Shown: in pieces, positions 21,370 through 34,547 of the stretch
How positions within the stretch are numbered: position 1 is the stretch's first letter
Layout of the letters: each line of letters starts with the position of its first letter
Assembly (NCBI GenBank): GCA_963281255.1
Contig: OY725506.1
Span: 2,709,001-2,773,000 of the forward strand
DNA: 64,000 bases
Reading direction: 5' to 3'
DNA from: Aphrocallistes beatrix
Taxonomy: Eukaryota; Porifera; Hexactinellida; Sceptrulophora; Aphrocallistidae
The notes under the pieces: model-generated
The model's input: the letters and a program-made list of their open reading frames with translations, nothing else
Told to the model about the DNA's origin: nothing
Database searches by the model: none
Translations under genes and position numbers: made by a program

Positions 21370-24300
21370 ATGTCTCCTTTCACCTACTTTCTCGCGATTC
21401 TTCACACCATTTCTCTCCTCACTCCTCTTCTCCATTCTACTTCCACCAATATCATTTTACCCAGTCCTCCACCCTTTTCTAACTCAATGAATACTTCCAC
21501 TTTATCCAATACCCTTCTCTCCTCTACCAATATACCCGTTGTATCCAATATTGTTCCCTCTACCAATACACCAGCTTTACCCAGTATTGTTCTCCCTTCT
21601 ACGAGTGCACCCGTTTTATCCAATACTCTTCTCTCTACACCTCAACTACCAAATACTCTTGCCCCTTCTCTTTCCACCGACATACCCATTCTATCCAGTA
21701 CCCTTCCCTCCTCTGCCAATAATAATCCACCTGTTGTGACACTTTCCCGCGATTTCTTCACTTTCATAGAAGGTTCCCCACCTCTTCTTATTGGTGATTC
21801 CATTACACTAACTGATGCTGATAGTAGTAACCTTTCTCGAATAATGTTTATTATAACAGATGTCCCAGACGAAAACAGGTTCCACAATGAATTAATTTTC
21901 GAGAATAATCTTGGTTTTATAATAACAACTCAACGAATGATTACTGTAAATTCGTATAGCTTTACATACACTCTGGAAAATAATGCTTCTATCAGCGATT
22001 ATCAAACAATTGTCAGTTCTGTGAGATATAACAATACTTTTGAAGGAGATTTCGTGAGTATTGTAGGAAATCGAACCATTGAAGTCTTCGCAACTGATTC
22101 ACAAGGTGCTGTTTCGCAATCTGTACGGCTAACGATAGCGATAGAAGCGCGAGATCTCTCCTCTTCCAATACACCCGTTTTATCCAATACTGTTCCTTTC
22201 TCTACCAGTATACCCACTCTATCCAATACCCTTCTCTCCACACCTCAACTTACTGATACCCTTGTCCCTTCTCTTTCTACCAACATACCCACTCTATCCA
22301 GTATCCTTCCCTCCCCTACCAGTACACCTATGTTACCCAGTACTCTCCCTTCCTGCGGCAATGGAATGCTCGATTTTCGCGAGGAATGTGACCACAATTC
22401 GGCTGGTTGTAATCCTAACACGTGTATGATATATCCTCTCTTTAACTGTGAAGTTAACGACACTATAGTTGGTATTACGAACTGTAGCTACGTCTTGTTA
22501 GATACAAACACATCCAATCCATTCTCTGTTGATTCTGAATACTCAACCAATCAGGATATATTCAGGTTAAATATGGAATTTGTCAATGTTGGCATCATCT
22601 ATACATCTACTGTGGTAGAGTACCGATTGTCTTTTTCACGGCTAGATAACCCGGAAATTAACTCAAATACTAACCCGATCACTGTGAACATTGAACGTTT
22701 AACGGAAATCTTCAATCTCACATCTCTAACAATCGAACCCAACATTACTCTGACAGAGAACGCAACAGTATTTGTCAATACTTATTCCATAACTCAGGAT
22801 TTTCTTGCGGAGAAAAGCAACACTGATTTGAGAGAATGTATTCTTGGTTTTATCAATGCAACTCAAGTCGATATCAGTGATAGACCTGTAGGTAAGTTAT
22901 CTTATATATTAAAATGCTAGGATTTTTTTTTTTGTGTTTGTCCAAATTGATTGAAGAATTGGGAAGTCATAGAGATGTGAAAATTGGCATGTAGGTGTCA
23001 AATGATATGACTACGATTAAGTTCTAAGATCTAAGCGAAATTTTCACATCTCTGCAAAAAAAATGGAAAACAATTTTTCACACCTTTTCTATACAAAATA
23101 AATGACTACACTATCACAATAGAAATCATTGTACAAGCGTACTTGTGTACTGTAAACAGATAGGAGCTACAAGTAAAGGCCCCATATACGATGCATCAAA
23201 GTTGCATTCAATTTTGTTGCATCGTATATGAGGGCTGTTACGTATATTCGTGAGATTCTTATACTACATAACCATGGATGGTTTTGTAGCGTAGAATTCT
23301 GAGATTATCCGTAGAATCGTGAGACTTTGTTTCGCTTATTCAAACGACCATATGGTTCAGTCGGTTTCATCATAACTTGATAACCATCGCCACTAAATAA
23401 TGTCACGCGACACAATTTACTTGGTAAAACTCAATATGTACCATGGATGAATTTTATTTTGCATTTATGATCCATATGGGATTTTACCATAGTAAATTGT
23501 GTCGCGTGCTACAATTTGTGGCAGTGGTTATCAAGTTACGATGAAACCGATTGAACCAAAAGGTGATTTGAGTAAATGAAACGAAATCTCACAATTCTAC
23601 GGATAATCCTAGAATTCTACGCTACAAAACCATCCATGGTCATATAATATCAGAATCTCATGGATATACGATCTCGAGAATCTACGCAATAGGGCCCTTA
23701 ATTTAAACTACAGGTACAGAATAATTATCATCACAGTCAAATTCGTTTTTTTATGCAATTGATTTCATTACCTAGGCAACACAAATGTCTATATTTTATA
23801 CTATAAATCAGAAGAGTTGCTTGGTCCACTGGTAGAGTACACATTTTCGTGAATTTTTTTTGAAAATCTTGTCTTTTTAACGTAGATTTTAGATAGTTTT
23901 CGTCCTGTATTTATAAGGGCATCCCCTTATACATACGGGGCGAAAACTATCTAAAATCTATGTTAAAAAGACAACAGATTTCAAAAAATTCACGAAAATG
24001 GCTGAACATTTTTTGATGATTTGTCATTATATTATGTTGTTTTGTAATTCGAGTGTGCACCGCTGGTGGTGCACACTCGAATTCTCCAGAAGCCCAAAGC
24101 CACACCCTCGAACTCCCACTGCTATAAATAGAATATAGGCCTGTTGCATGAAATTGTGAGGCGCTTATATAACAGGAACCATGGATGTACAACTTTCGTG
24201 AAATTCTGAGACATCCGCTCAGAAGTCTTAACAAGCTCTGATATAATATTATGCAACTTGTAGTTTCTATTGCAGAATAATTTCACAAAACATGATGATT

Positions 24301-27277
24301 TTGTTCTATTTTGATTCCAAATCCTATTCTATTTCTAGGAAGTTAAGTGTTAATAACCGTAAGCAAGAATCATTCTATAAAATAGAACAAAATCATCATG
24401 TTTTGCGAAATATCATTATGCAATAGGAACTACAAGTTGCATAATATTAGAAAAGAGCCTGCTAAGGCCTCTGAGCGGATGTCTCAGAATTTAACGCAAG
24501 TTGTATATCCATGGTTCCTGTTATATAAGCGCCTCGTAATTTCACGCAACAGCCCAAATCAAAAAATTTTTTAGTTAGAATTTATGTCTCCATTTGTTCT
24601 TGTAGGTGGTCGAGTTAGAGTCCAGATTGAAATTCTTGCCAGGAATACAACTACCACTCCTGGTCCACCTGAAACTACCGCACCGCCAGTTATTTCTTTT
24701 TTAGATCCTGTCACCTTAGGTTCAGCTACTATCACTATCACTTCACTAGGAACAGATGACTCACGTCCTGTAGTAACTCTAGGCGTTTATAACGCAGTGT
24801 TTTACGAGGGCAATGATTCTATTCCAATCGTCAGTTCTGATTCTACTGTCTCGGATTCAGATGATGTAATCTATCCCATACTAGGATTGACTGTATCTCT
24901 TTCCTTTTTCGGATTTTCAGACCTCAGTTTTGAATCCATTTCCGTTTCTTCTTTACCGAATAACTTCACTTCCAACTATAATCCGAGTATTTTTCAACTG
25001 ACAATCACAGGCCCTGGACTCAGTAGTGAATATACTGGAATATTACGGAGTATCGTATACCGGAATACGATACCGGAACCCACCACGGGAATGCGTCAGG
25101 TTACCATTATGGCAAGAGATACGGTTGCTTATGGGGCATCAGTTTCTCAGTCCATTTTTGTAGAAAATGTAAATGATCTCCCGATTTTAACCTTAACACG
25201 TTCCCAATTGAATTACATTGAGAATTCACCACCATTAGTGTTAGACGATGCACTAAACTTAACTGATATGGATCCGAATCCAAGTATACAATCTGCTTTT
25301 GTATCTTTGGCTAGCATTGATAATGACGAGCGAATCTCATTCGGAGGGGTACAGAATATTTTCGCGGTTAATAACACCTTTTTAGTGGTGAATACTAGTC
25401 AGTCTGTTGAGGATATGCGTGATATATTCCGCACGGTTACCTACCAGCATCTATCAGATAATCCAACTTCCGGTATACGTGTGATTACATTCTCTCTGAC
25501 AGATAATAACAACGGAAGTATTTCCAGAACTTTTTCTGTTATAGTTCAACCTGTTAATGATCCACCTGTTGTGACACTTTCCCGCAATTTCTTCACTTTC
25601 ATAGAAGATTCTCCTCCTCTTCTAATTGGTGATTCCATTACACTAACTGATGCTGATAGTAGTAACTTCTCGCGAATAATGTTTATCATAACAGATGTCC
25701 CAAACGAAAACAGGCTCCACAATGAATTAATTTTCGAGAACAATCTTGGTATTTTGATATCAGCTCAACGAACTGTTACTGTAAATTCGTATAGCTTTAC
25801 TTATACTCTGGAAAAAAATGCTTCTATCAGCGATTTTCAGACAGTCGTGAGTTCTGTGAGATATAACAATACTTTTGAAGGAGATTTCGCGACTTTTGTA
25901 GGAAATCGAACCATTGAAATCCTCGCAACTGATTCTCAAGGTGCTGTTTCGCAATCTGTACGGCTAACCATAGCGATAGAAGCGCGAAATGATCCACCAA
26001 TTTTGAATTTAGGCAGTGGTCTGGGGCAAAATTGGACCTTTTCGTTCACAGAATTCAACAGTTCCTCACCAACCAACCCTACAAATGAGGAGCACATTGT
26101 ACTACTCCCGATTGCAGACATCTCTGATGAAGAAAACAATCGAATTTCAAAGCTAACCATCCAACTTGCTGTATCAAATGGGCAACTCGACCCAAACGAA
26201 TTCATTTTCGTTCGTTCACCGTTATTCACACTTTTTGATAACACAACTTTCAACATCAAATGGTATACGACTGGAACTTATATGGAATTCAATGGCGAAG
26301 CGAGTGCACTGAATTACACTAATATTTTACGCGGCATTTTCTATACAAATGATGAGAATGAGCCTACCCTATTCAACTTGGGTGGTCGATATTTACGATT
26401 TGAGTTGAGCGATGTTTTAGGCGCGACTAGTGTGTCATTTACGGTTATTGACACAATTCCGATCAATGATAACAAGCCTGTCCTACTTCTAAGATTGCAT
26501 CCAGCTGATGCGGCTCTTCTAGCCAGTATCTTAGAGCGTGATACTCGCGAAATTTCGACGTTTGCGACATTAAATGCAACTGCATTTATTGAGAAAGAGT
26601 TTAGTTCTGAGTTGGATACACTGGTGAGTGGTGATGTGGTTCATGTCGTGTTTGGAAGTGAGGTTGAAACGCGAAATTTAGCACATCAAAGTCAGATTAA
26701 TTCGATACTACATTTCAATTGGGAAATTCTCAATAAATTACCAAAAATTTCGTATTGGATTGACGCTAAAACGCTTGCAATACTTTTCCCACGTATTGAT
26801 GACGAATTTAAAACTAAACTAACACCTTTAAAACACTCTAACATATCAATTATTTTCAAAGACTGCTCTGTATCTGAGAAAAAATGTATTAATTTATGCG
26901 CAAATACTGAACAATTGACTTGTGCCAGAGGAAGAACAGGTGTCAAAATCATTGACACAAATCAAGAGGCCATGGGAGATGATGATGCCGCGATTATTGC
27001 ATTTTCACTTTGGTATTTTGCATATTTTTTCGCATCTCTACTCATATTTGCTGTCATTTTAAAACTAACTTTGTACTTCTGTGCTAATTCTAGTGACAAA
27101 AAACGCGATTTGTCTCGTGTTAAGGCTTCTAAAAACGGTTTTAAGAAAGTTGCAGCGAGGAAAACAGATGAAGAACAGATTAACTCACTTAAAAACCGCA
27201 AATATCGTTCACAAAAGCAGAAAATCAACCCAAGATCTACTCCAAACATTTTTAAATACGTAATCGGTGAAAATTGA
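21370..27277 (+). CDS. Large type I membrane protein with mucin-like and cadherin-like repeats
   Basis: Two exons, 21370-22891 and 24606-27277, join in phase 1 and give about 1,397 residues. A signal peptide (about 1-24) is followed by Ser/Thr/Pro repeats of the form LSNTLLSSTNIPVLSN. A beta-sandwich repeat (PPVVTLS...FIEGSPPLLIGDSITLTDAD) comes next, then more mucin-like repeats and a Cys cluster starting CGNGMLDFREECDHNSAGC, similar to extracellular 'CGDG...EECDDGN' repeats. Exon 2 has several further cadherin-like repeats with DxD and NDxPP linkers (VNDLPILTL, VNDPPVVTL, RNDPPILNL). One transmembrane segment (IIAFSLWYFAYFFASLLIFA) and a basic tail end the protein. Many N-glycosylation sequons. 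It is probably a cell-surface adhesion or matrix protein; the family is not firmly identified. Confidence 0.8.
23228..23700. mobile_element. Foldback family I, full copy, in the intron of the cadherin-like gene
   Basis: Long arms: GTAGCGTAGAATTCTGAG and GGTTCAGTCGGTTTCATC at left pair with inverses at right; the ends read AGGGCTGTTACG and CGCAATAGGGCCC. Confidence 0.75.
23848..24083. repeat. Two nested-scale hairpins (long arms, then a 16-bp perfect stem)
   Basis: Arms around TTTAGATAGTTTTCG / CGAAAACTATCTAAA extend over about 60 nt each (23848-24000). Then 24046-24083 is a perfect 16-bp stem, AATTCGAGTGTGCACC, with a 6-nt loop. Confidence 0.7.
24138..24553. mobile_element. Foldback family H (copy 2)
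   Basis: AGGCCTGTTGCATGAAATTG at left and TTTCACGCAACAG at right. It ends about 50 nt before exon 2 of the cadherin-like gene. Confidence 0.75.
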
Positions 27278-27477
27278 CTTTGAAACTGAATCACTTAGCA
27301 TATTGACTTTACATAACTGTACTCAACCTATGTTATCTTGTTATTTTATATATTTTATCATTAATTCATATTTTTTTGTTTGTTTTTGTTAGTTATGAGA
27401 GATTGGGTTCTTTTCTTTTATTATAGTTAAGTTGGGACGACGGACAAAAAACTCGACTATTTTGTATAGAAGTACTA

Positions 27478-27989
27478 CAGGGTCACATCGGTCAGAGGAC
27501 ATTTTACCCCGAATAAGCGGAGCAGAGTGGACCATGGGTCACTGGGTCATGGGTCATGGGTCACTTGGGTCACATAAATCGCTGGGTCAGTTGGGTCATG
27601 GGTCACGACCTCTTGACCCAGTCACTGGGTCACTGGGTCACTGGATTACAGGGTCATGGGTCACATGGGCCACATAAATCGATGGATCATCTCTGTAGTT
27701 TTAGAAGGTTATAAGAATAAATTAATTGATTAACATCATTTACTTGTATGTGTTGTGTTAAACTAGTCTGGGTCACTGTGTCACGTACTGGGTCACATAC
27801 TGGGTCACTGGGTCATGGGTCACGCATGCAATGGGTTATGGGTCACTGTAAGTGACCCATGGTCCACTCTGAAGCGGAGAACTCTATTAACCGATAATAT
27901 TTTGTGAGAGTTATTCCGGTCCTGCCAAAAGTGGCCCGAATAAGCGGTTGACCCGATTAAACAGCGACCCTATTAAGCGGAGTCGACTG
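27478..27989. mobile_element. MITE family A interrupted by a GGGTCAC-satellite hAT-like element
   Basis: The inner element (27523-27871, 349 bp) has tips CAGAGTGGACCATGGGTCAC and its inverse. The perfect 8-bp duplication AAGCGGAG is at 27515-27522 and 27872-27879. Its arms are arrays of GGGTCAC/GGGTCAT heptamers. MITE A sequence resumes on both sides. Confidence 0.85.
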
Positions 27990-28112
27990 ACTTATAATAT
28001 TAAAAACCCCGATGAACACAAGAACCTCGACTTCGACTATATGAATAATCACTATATAGGGGTCAAAAGTTTCCCATAGATTTCGTTTGGCACCTATGAT
28101 TGGATATATATA

Positions 28113-28300
28113 TAGTCGACTCCGCTTAATATGGCCACTGTTTAATCGGGTCAACAGCTTAATCGGCCCATTTTTTGCAGGACCGGAATAGCTCTCACAC
28201 ATAGAAGCTAATACAAAATATTTTCAGTTAATATGGTTCTCCGCTTACTCGGGTCAAAATATCCTCTGACCGATGTGACCCTATTAAGCAGAATCGACTG
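28113..28300. mobile_element. MITE family A (copy 9)
   Basis: Reverse-oriented complete copy, TA-flanked, with AGTCGACTCCGCTTAATATG at the left. Confidence 0.8.
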
Positions 28301-28855
28301 TACGTTAAGATTACATAATTGCCAATAAGAAAACAGGTGCAGAATTAAAGCATGAAATGTACTCTTATCTTCAAATTATTGTGAGACTCTACAATGACGC
28401 ATAAAAAACAAAATTGTATCGTATACAACTTAAAATCTACTTACAAAGTATTTGTGACTCCATAGGCACTTTTAACTTCCCCAAAGCCTTCTGTATATCC
28501 AGTATAGATAGCACCATTGCTTATCAACGTAACACGTTATTGTTCCTACTCTGTTTGAGTTGCGTTTTCATTTGTACTATGGCTTATGGTCACGAATGCT
28601 GCATGCTGAGAAATTTGTTTGTCTCTTCGAGTTGTGTTTTTGATGGTTAAGTGTTATTCTTTAATTTCATTGTTTTTAATATCCAAACAATTACGTCTTA
28701 TCAGCTGTAATTATTCCCACTTACAAACCTGCTTTCAAAAGATAAAAATATATTAAATTCCAATTTAGACTTGGGATAACTATTAATTTTATCCTAATCG
28801 AATTTGATATTATTTCAACAATGAAAATTTATTCCAGCACAATTGCATTGTTCTA

Positions 28856-29149
28856 TAGTCGACTCCGCTTAATAGGATCACATCGGTCAGAGGACATTTT
28901 GACCCGATAACGCGGAGAATCCTATTAACCGAAAATATTTTGTATTAGCTTCTATGTGTGAGAGCTATTCTGGTGTAAGCGCGTTTTGAGGATCCATCGT
29001 TTGGGGCTCCCATCCCCAAAACGCTAGGGGTTTAGGGATGGGGGCCCAAAACGCGGAGATCCCCAAATTCGCTTACAAGTCCTGCTAAAAGTGGACCGAT
29101 TAAGCGGTTGACCCGATTAACCAGTGGTCCTATTAAGCGGAATCGACTG
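28856..29149. mobile_element. MITE family A (copy 10) with a ~105-bp insertion
   Basis: Insertion at about 28975-29079 starts GTAAGCGCGTTTTGAGGATC and ends AAATTCGCTTAC. It contains paired CCCCAAAACGC / GCCCAAAACGCGG blocks. MITE sequence continues on both sides. Confidence 0.75.
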
Positions 29150-29307
29150 TATTTCTCAATTTTTTAAAATTACTCTATTGTCAAGAGATGTACTTCCGTA
29201 CACTCAATTCTGCGAAATCTGTCAGTCTAATCCCTACTGTGTATCCTCGAATAGTAGCCTGTGCGATATTAATTTTAGCCCCATTTAACATCTGATGGCA
29301 AATTAAT

Positions 29308-29430
29308 ACAGTCGACTCCGCTTAATCGGGCCACTTTTAATACAAAATATTTTCGGTCAATAGGGTTATCCACTTAATCGGGTCAAAATGTCCTCTGACC
29401 GATGTGACCCTATTAAGCGGAGTCGACTTT
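29308..29430. mobile_element. MITE family A, internally deleted (copy 11)
   Basis: Both tips retained; about 65 bp of interior missing. Confidence 0.75.
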
Positions 29431-30186
29431 ATTTCAGATAGAAGGGACTTTTCAATAATTTTAACCCGTAGAATTATTGGATAAACGCAGGAGTCATGTA
29501 CTATTCTCTTCAACAATTTAGTGATGATTCATGAAAAGACACAGTTCAAATTACAGTTTTTGAATATACCATCATATTATGGTGAGTTTTAAAACGTAAT
29601 ATTCTTAAACTTTCAAAGATGGTTGTGATATGTAATACAATTTCTTTAGATCTTTAAACACTCAAAAATTACATTTGTTATTGACTTTGTCTTGACAGAT
29701 TTGCAAAATTTATAATTTACTCATACATGCCAACCGTCATTCTCTTGTCATTATTCCATGACTTTGAAATGTCTCGATCAAATGAATTTTATTTAAATTT
29801 TACCCATTAACGTGACAGCATAGAACTTAACTAACCCAAAGCCGTTACAATTCAAGAACTCAATTCAATACAGACAGAACTTATGTTGCAACCAAGCACC
29901 AAATTTCATTGTACTTCCATAATTTTGACATTTTACATCTATTAACACATGCTACATAACCGAATTCCATTCATTACTTTTCAAGTAATTGAACTGTATT
30001 TGAATGTGTGACAGAGTGCAGTGTTTCCATCACGATTAGAGTTAGCGCGTAAATGACGCACAAACCGTGCTCGTTGGGAATCACTAACAAAGTTCTACAC
30101 TACACTCTGCTTCGTAGAATTTTAGGTTACTGGCTATTATTTAGTTAAATAATGGCTTGTCTGTGGTTTGAGGTACAGTCTGCTAC

Positions 30187-30660
30187 ATGGGTTTATCTAG
30201 GATTTTCCAATCCAGCACCTTTTTTGAATTAAAGTTATATGGCGCCCAAACAGGATTTTATCTTGTAATTCCAAGGATGGTGGCCAGGGTATTATACAGC
30301 TCTCCAGAGATACGCTCCTAAGTTAATCCCTCAATTTTTCATACGCCTAAATTGCCTTATATCGTTATATGGTATGGTGGAAATCGGGGAATATCGCCAA
30401 TATTTTCGCTCCTAAATAGATTCTCACTCAGAATCATACGCCTAAAGGAGCGATACGCTCCTAGATAATTCCTTAATGGTTGCAATCCGGCACCAAAATC
30501 TAATCACACTGCAACATGGGCGGTCGCAGGAATTTACTAAGTCCAAGGCGAGGCGGGGCCAAAGAAAAAATTCAGAATCCTTACTATGATTTAGTTTAGG
30601 TCAAATGCCAAGCTCCTTGGCTCCATGGACGATTCCAGGCTGGCACCTTTGTAGATAAAC
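30187..30660. mobile_element. Family J element (copy 1) with two insertions
   Basis: GGTTTATCTAGGATTTTCC at left and GTAGATAAACC at right. A family M repeat interrupts at about 30286-30475. A CATGGGCGGTCGCAGG element interrupts after CACTGCAA at 30507-30514, and J sequence resumes at 30612 with GCTCCTTGGCTCC. Confidence 0.65.
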
Positions 30661-30830
30661 CAGGGTTGCCGTGGGAATTCCCATGGAAAAACCACAGATT
30701 CCCATATGGGATGGAAATGGGAATGACTTTAAGGCTATGGGAATTCCCACATGTGGGAATCTGTGGGATTCCTTGGGATCTCCTGTGGGAATGGGATGGG
30801 AATTGAAATTCCATTCCCACGCCTGAGATA
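30661..30830. mobile_element. hAT-like family E (GTGGGAAT foldback, copy 1)
   Basis: Starts CAGGGTTGCCGTGGGAATTC; built of GGGAATTCCCA units; right end ATTCCATTCCCACGCC. Related copies at 51299-51660, 51755-51890, 53629-53866 and 61950-62107. Confidence 0.7.
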
Positions 30831-31133
30831 AACCCCTGGTCTGCTATCATAATGTGAGATTGATTCTTAAGCGAGTTCCGTTCGCTTTGGTATGCGCAGC
30901 GGTTGAACACAAAGGATTATCTAGGAGGCACCAGCATAAACAAGCCCCCCCCGCTTATTAATTTTTGGTTTTTCCTTCCCCCCGCATTTATTCCAACCCT
31001 CCACTTATTAAATTTCGTTAATTGACTTAACAATTTATCTCAGACAAACCATTTTACTGTGTTTTGCACCAGCTATTTCCATCTGAATTATATCGAACTT
31101 TCAATTATAATCCTAGCTAATCTAATAGATATA

Positions 31134-31321
31134 CAGTCGACTCTGCTTAATAGGGTCACATCGGTCAGAGGACATTTTGATCCGATTAAGCGGAGAATCC
31201 TATTAACCGAAAAAATTTTGTATTAGCTTCTATGTGTGAGAGCTATTCCGGTCCTGCCAAAAGTGCCCCGATTAAGCGGCTGACCCGATTAAACAGTGGC
31301 CCTATTAAGCGGAGTCGACTG
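31134..31321. mobile_element. MITE family A (copy 12)
   Basis: Complete, TA-flanked copy with both 20-bp tips. Confidence 0.85.
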
Positions 31322-33324
31322 TATGTATATCCAATGTTCTATTCTAATCCTAGCTAATCTGACTAATAGTATTATGAAAATATGTTTATTCAATGTTTAT
31401 TCAATCTTAATTTCCACCCTCCGTTTATTCGAATCCCAAGAGTAATATTTTAGTCATTCGAATTTCGATTACTTTTCAGTATTTCCTAAAGTTCAGGTTA
31501 TTACTTGTGTCCCTATTTGGCCTAATGGAAATGGCAGCCTGTATATTGAGTAATGAGAATCATAAGAGTGTCACTCATTAGTTCTAATTCATTCAGGTCT
31601 GAAATTGTATTTCATTTGATATCCACCTTTCTGACTTTAGTTCATGTTGGAAGCACTTGCACATCTGTTTCCAATTCAACCAAACGCCGATTTTAATTCC
31701 ATTCCTAATTTGACCAAATTCAACTGAAGCTGAACAATACTACATTAAAATCAATTCAAATCCTTTAATTTTTCAAGTATTTCGCCAGGCCAAAGACATT
31801 TTAAAGTATTCGCTACCATTCACGACGTATTCGTTAAGCCATATGCTGTTGAATGTGTGGAATCAGTATTAGTACGCTATTCTTGGCAGTAATGCATCGC
31901 TAATTCCAGGAGAGAACATCTGTGTGCGTTTGCAAATGGCCTACTTTGAATATAAATAGAGAATCGAATTTGATTGGGCAACCGGCGCTTTTGCAAATGC
32001 TGCTTAGATTTATATAGTCGCTTGTTGTTATTCCATATAGTCTATCACTTTGTTTATTTGCTTGCTTGTTTTTTGTTTGTGTTTACGTTTAATAGGTGTT
32101 TTGTTCTTATTTTGGAATTTATAAATTGGTGAGTTAAATATTTATAATATTATTCATACTTTAAAATTTCACCTTGAATTTTTTTCTTTTTTTTAATACT
32201 CCATAGATTATATTGCTAGTCAACATAGTTATTATAGGTTTATAATCCATTAACACTTTAAATAGAGAGATCTTTTTAGCGAATCTGATTCTATAAAAAT
32301 ATTGTGTTTTAATAGTATAGATTGTGAAATCGAAATCACCAGTGAACTAAATTGTAAAATTTGATCTTATTTTCTTCTTCTATGAAACATGTAAATTTGG
32401 ACGGGCAGAGATGATACACAAGTACGTAATATACTTGTTTATCATCCCCGCAAGTCCCAACTTGTACCCCTCCCCCCATGTTCCGAAAATTTAATTTATA
32501 CAATAAATTTTTGCTTATGGACCTATCCAGGCTAGCTAACAAATTATCTGGGACGTATTCAAAGCTTACCATTCTTCCATTTTGAATGTTTAGTTAATTA
32601 TTATGATCCAATTTACATGATAGATAAATAAATAATGAGTATTAATGTATAACCCCCGTCCTAATCTCTAGAAATAATGGATGAGAACCAAATCAGTCGA
32701 AGTCGGGTTTTTGTCCAATTGATTTCATAGCCAAGGCGACAAAAACAACGGACAAAAAAACCCGAAAATTACGTAATACAGTTACTATTAATAATTATTT
32801 TATAATGCTTACGAAGGCCTAGAGACAAAAAAAAAACCGATGGGCAAAAAAAACTTATTTTATGTATCCAGAACATTATTAATTCTTCACGAGATTACTA
32901 GCCTTTTTATAAGTAAATCTCTCTTTAAAAAGAGACCATTTTCTGAACTTAATATCTTATTACCTATTAATTCGGGATAATTACTATCTTGTTTTCCTCA
33001 GAAATTTGATCTCTTCGTTAAAGTGTATACCACACAGACTCAATAAATCAGTTGCAAATTGAGAGTTATATTGATTAGTATTCACAAAATATCCCCCAGC
33101 CTTCTTTAAGGCAAATTTAAAATTTAATGAACTATACTGCGCATTTTTTTTCGCGGAATCTCGGTAATTTTTTAATTTTTGCTTAAAAAAGTGGTTCTAA
33201 TGACGTTGACCATCGTAATACTTCTGCAATCCTAGTTCTTAACACAGATATACTCTTTTCAAAGTATAAACATAAGGAAATTCATTTGATATAGATACAC
33301 TGGTTTTGTACTAAGGAACTTTAA

Positions 33325-33630
33325 CCCGGGTTTCGGAAGTTTCGTCCCTGGAAATTTCGTCCCCTGGAAATTTCGTCTCCGGAACTTTCGTCCCTGGAAT
33401 TTTCGTCCCCGGAATTTTTGTCTCATTAGAGACTAAAATAAACAGGCACTAATATGTAAGGAACGGAAAGTGAGGCTTTTTGAGTGGAATATGTTTGAAA
33501 AAAGGAGAAAATGAGGCATTTTGATTGAGAAATCAGTAAGTGCGGAAGGAGCATTTCAGGGGACGAAAATTCCAGGGACGAAACTTCCGTGGGACGAAAT
33601 TTCCAGGGACGAAACTTCCGGAATTCCTTT
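33325..33630. mobile_element. Foldback element family W, TTTCGTCC array type
   Basis: Each end carries several GGAAATTTCGTCCCC-like units in opposite orientation. The core (CTCATTAGAGACTAAAATAA) is shared with 42255-42440, where the end arrays have a different unit. Confidence 0.75.
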
Positions 33631-34372
33631 AACCCAAACTTAAGATCTGGTACCTTATTTGTTCTATCTATCTGTTTCATCTAAATAGAACTTAGGATAA
33701 TTCTCTATCTATTAAAAGTGTAAAGTTTGTGTTTTAAACAGGATGAAAGCGAAAAAGTCAAAGGAATAAATCTTACTTCTTTACACAAAATTGTCAAATC
33801 TAAAAAAATTGACTAAAGTAGTGTTAGAATTCTCAATTTGAGATCCACAGCAGTAGACAAACAGGCCTGCTGAAATCGCTTACCAATATTCATCATGGCT
33901 ATAAATTCACAAGTTTTGTATTACGAAATAAATCCAAGTGATTACTGAGACTATTTTAACTGTACTTTTGCATAGAATCACTTGACGCATTGGATTTAAT
34001 TTTATTTATAGCTCTGATAGACTAATTAATGTATTTAATTACAGTAAAACTGATCTGTAATGGTGACTAAAAAAGTGATTTCAAACTAGCAGGTGTTTGT
34101 TAAAAACAGGATTTTTGCATGATATTATTGGATCATTCAATAATGCCTATAACATAATTGGAGGTAAAATTTCTAGTTGGAGTGAGACTGGGCAAAAATT
34201 TCCTTGATGGTACGTGATGTCTTATTATATAATTAAGTTTGCAAAATATCGGGAAAATTGGGGTTCTACTATCTAAGTTTTTATGCTTGGAGGGAAGCTG
34301 GCATTTTGGAATGTGGAACTGACAGTAAAAGGGGTAAAATAACTTCCTTCCCAACCCCCAAGTAGTGAGATA

Positions 34373-34547
34373 CAGTAGAACTCGGTTAGTACGTACCCCT
34401 CCGGGAAGCGGAAAAAAGTACGTACTAACCGAGTTGATATTACATAGGAATCTATGTATATAATAAATGAATTCTGGGAAAGAGAAATGAGTAGGTACTA
34501 AGCCGAAGTACGTTGTATCCCGAGTACGTACTAACTGAGTTCTACTG
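34373..34547. mobile_element. MITE family D (copy 2)
   Basis: Complete copy of the element at 3187-3369, TA-flanked. The open frame on the minus strand here is repeat-derived. Confidence 0.85.

Noticed and set aside
23815-23850. tRNA-like A box (TTGGTCCACTGGTAGAG)
   Set aside because: No matching B box or acceptor stem downstream; the sequence runs into a foldback element.
28414-28650. Small possible secreted or membrane peptide gene
   Set aside because: A single hydrophobic run but no nearby promoter, splice or conservation evidence; could be chance in AT-rich DNA.
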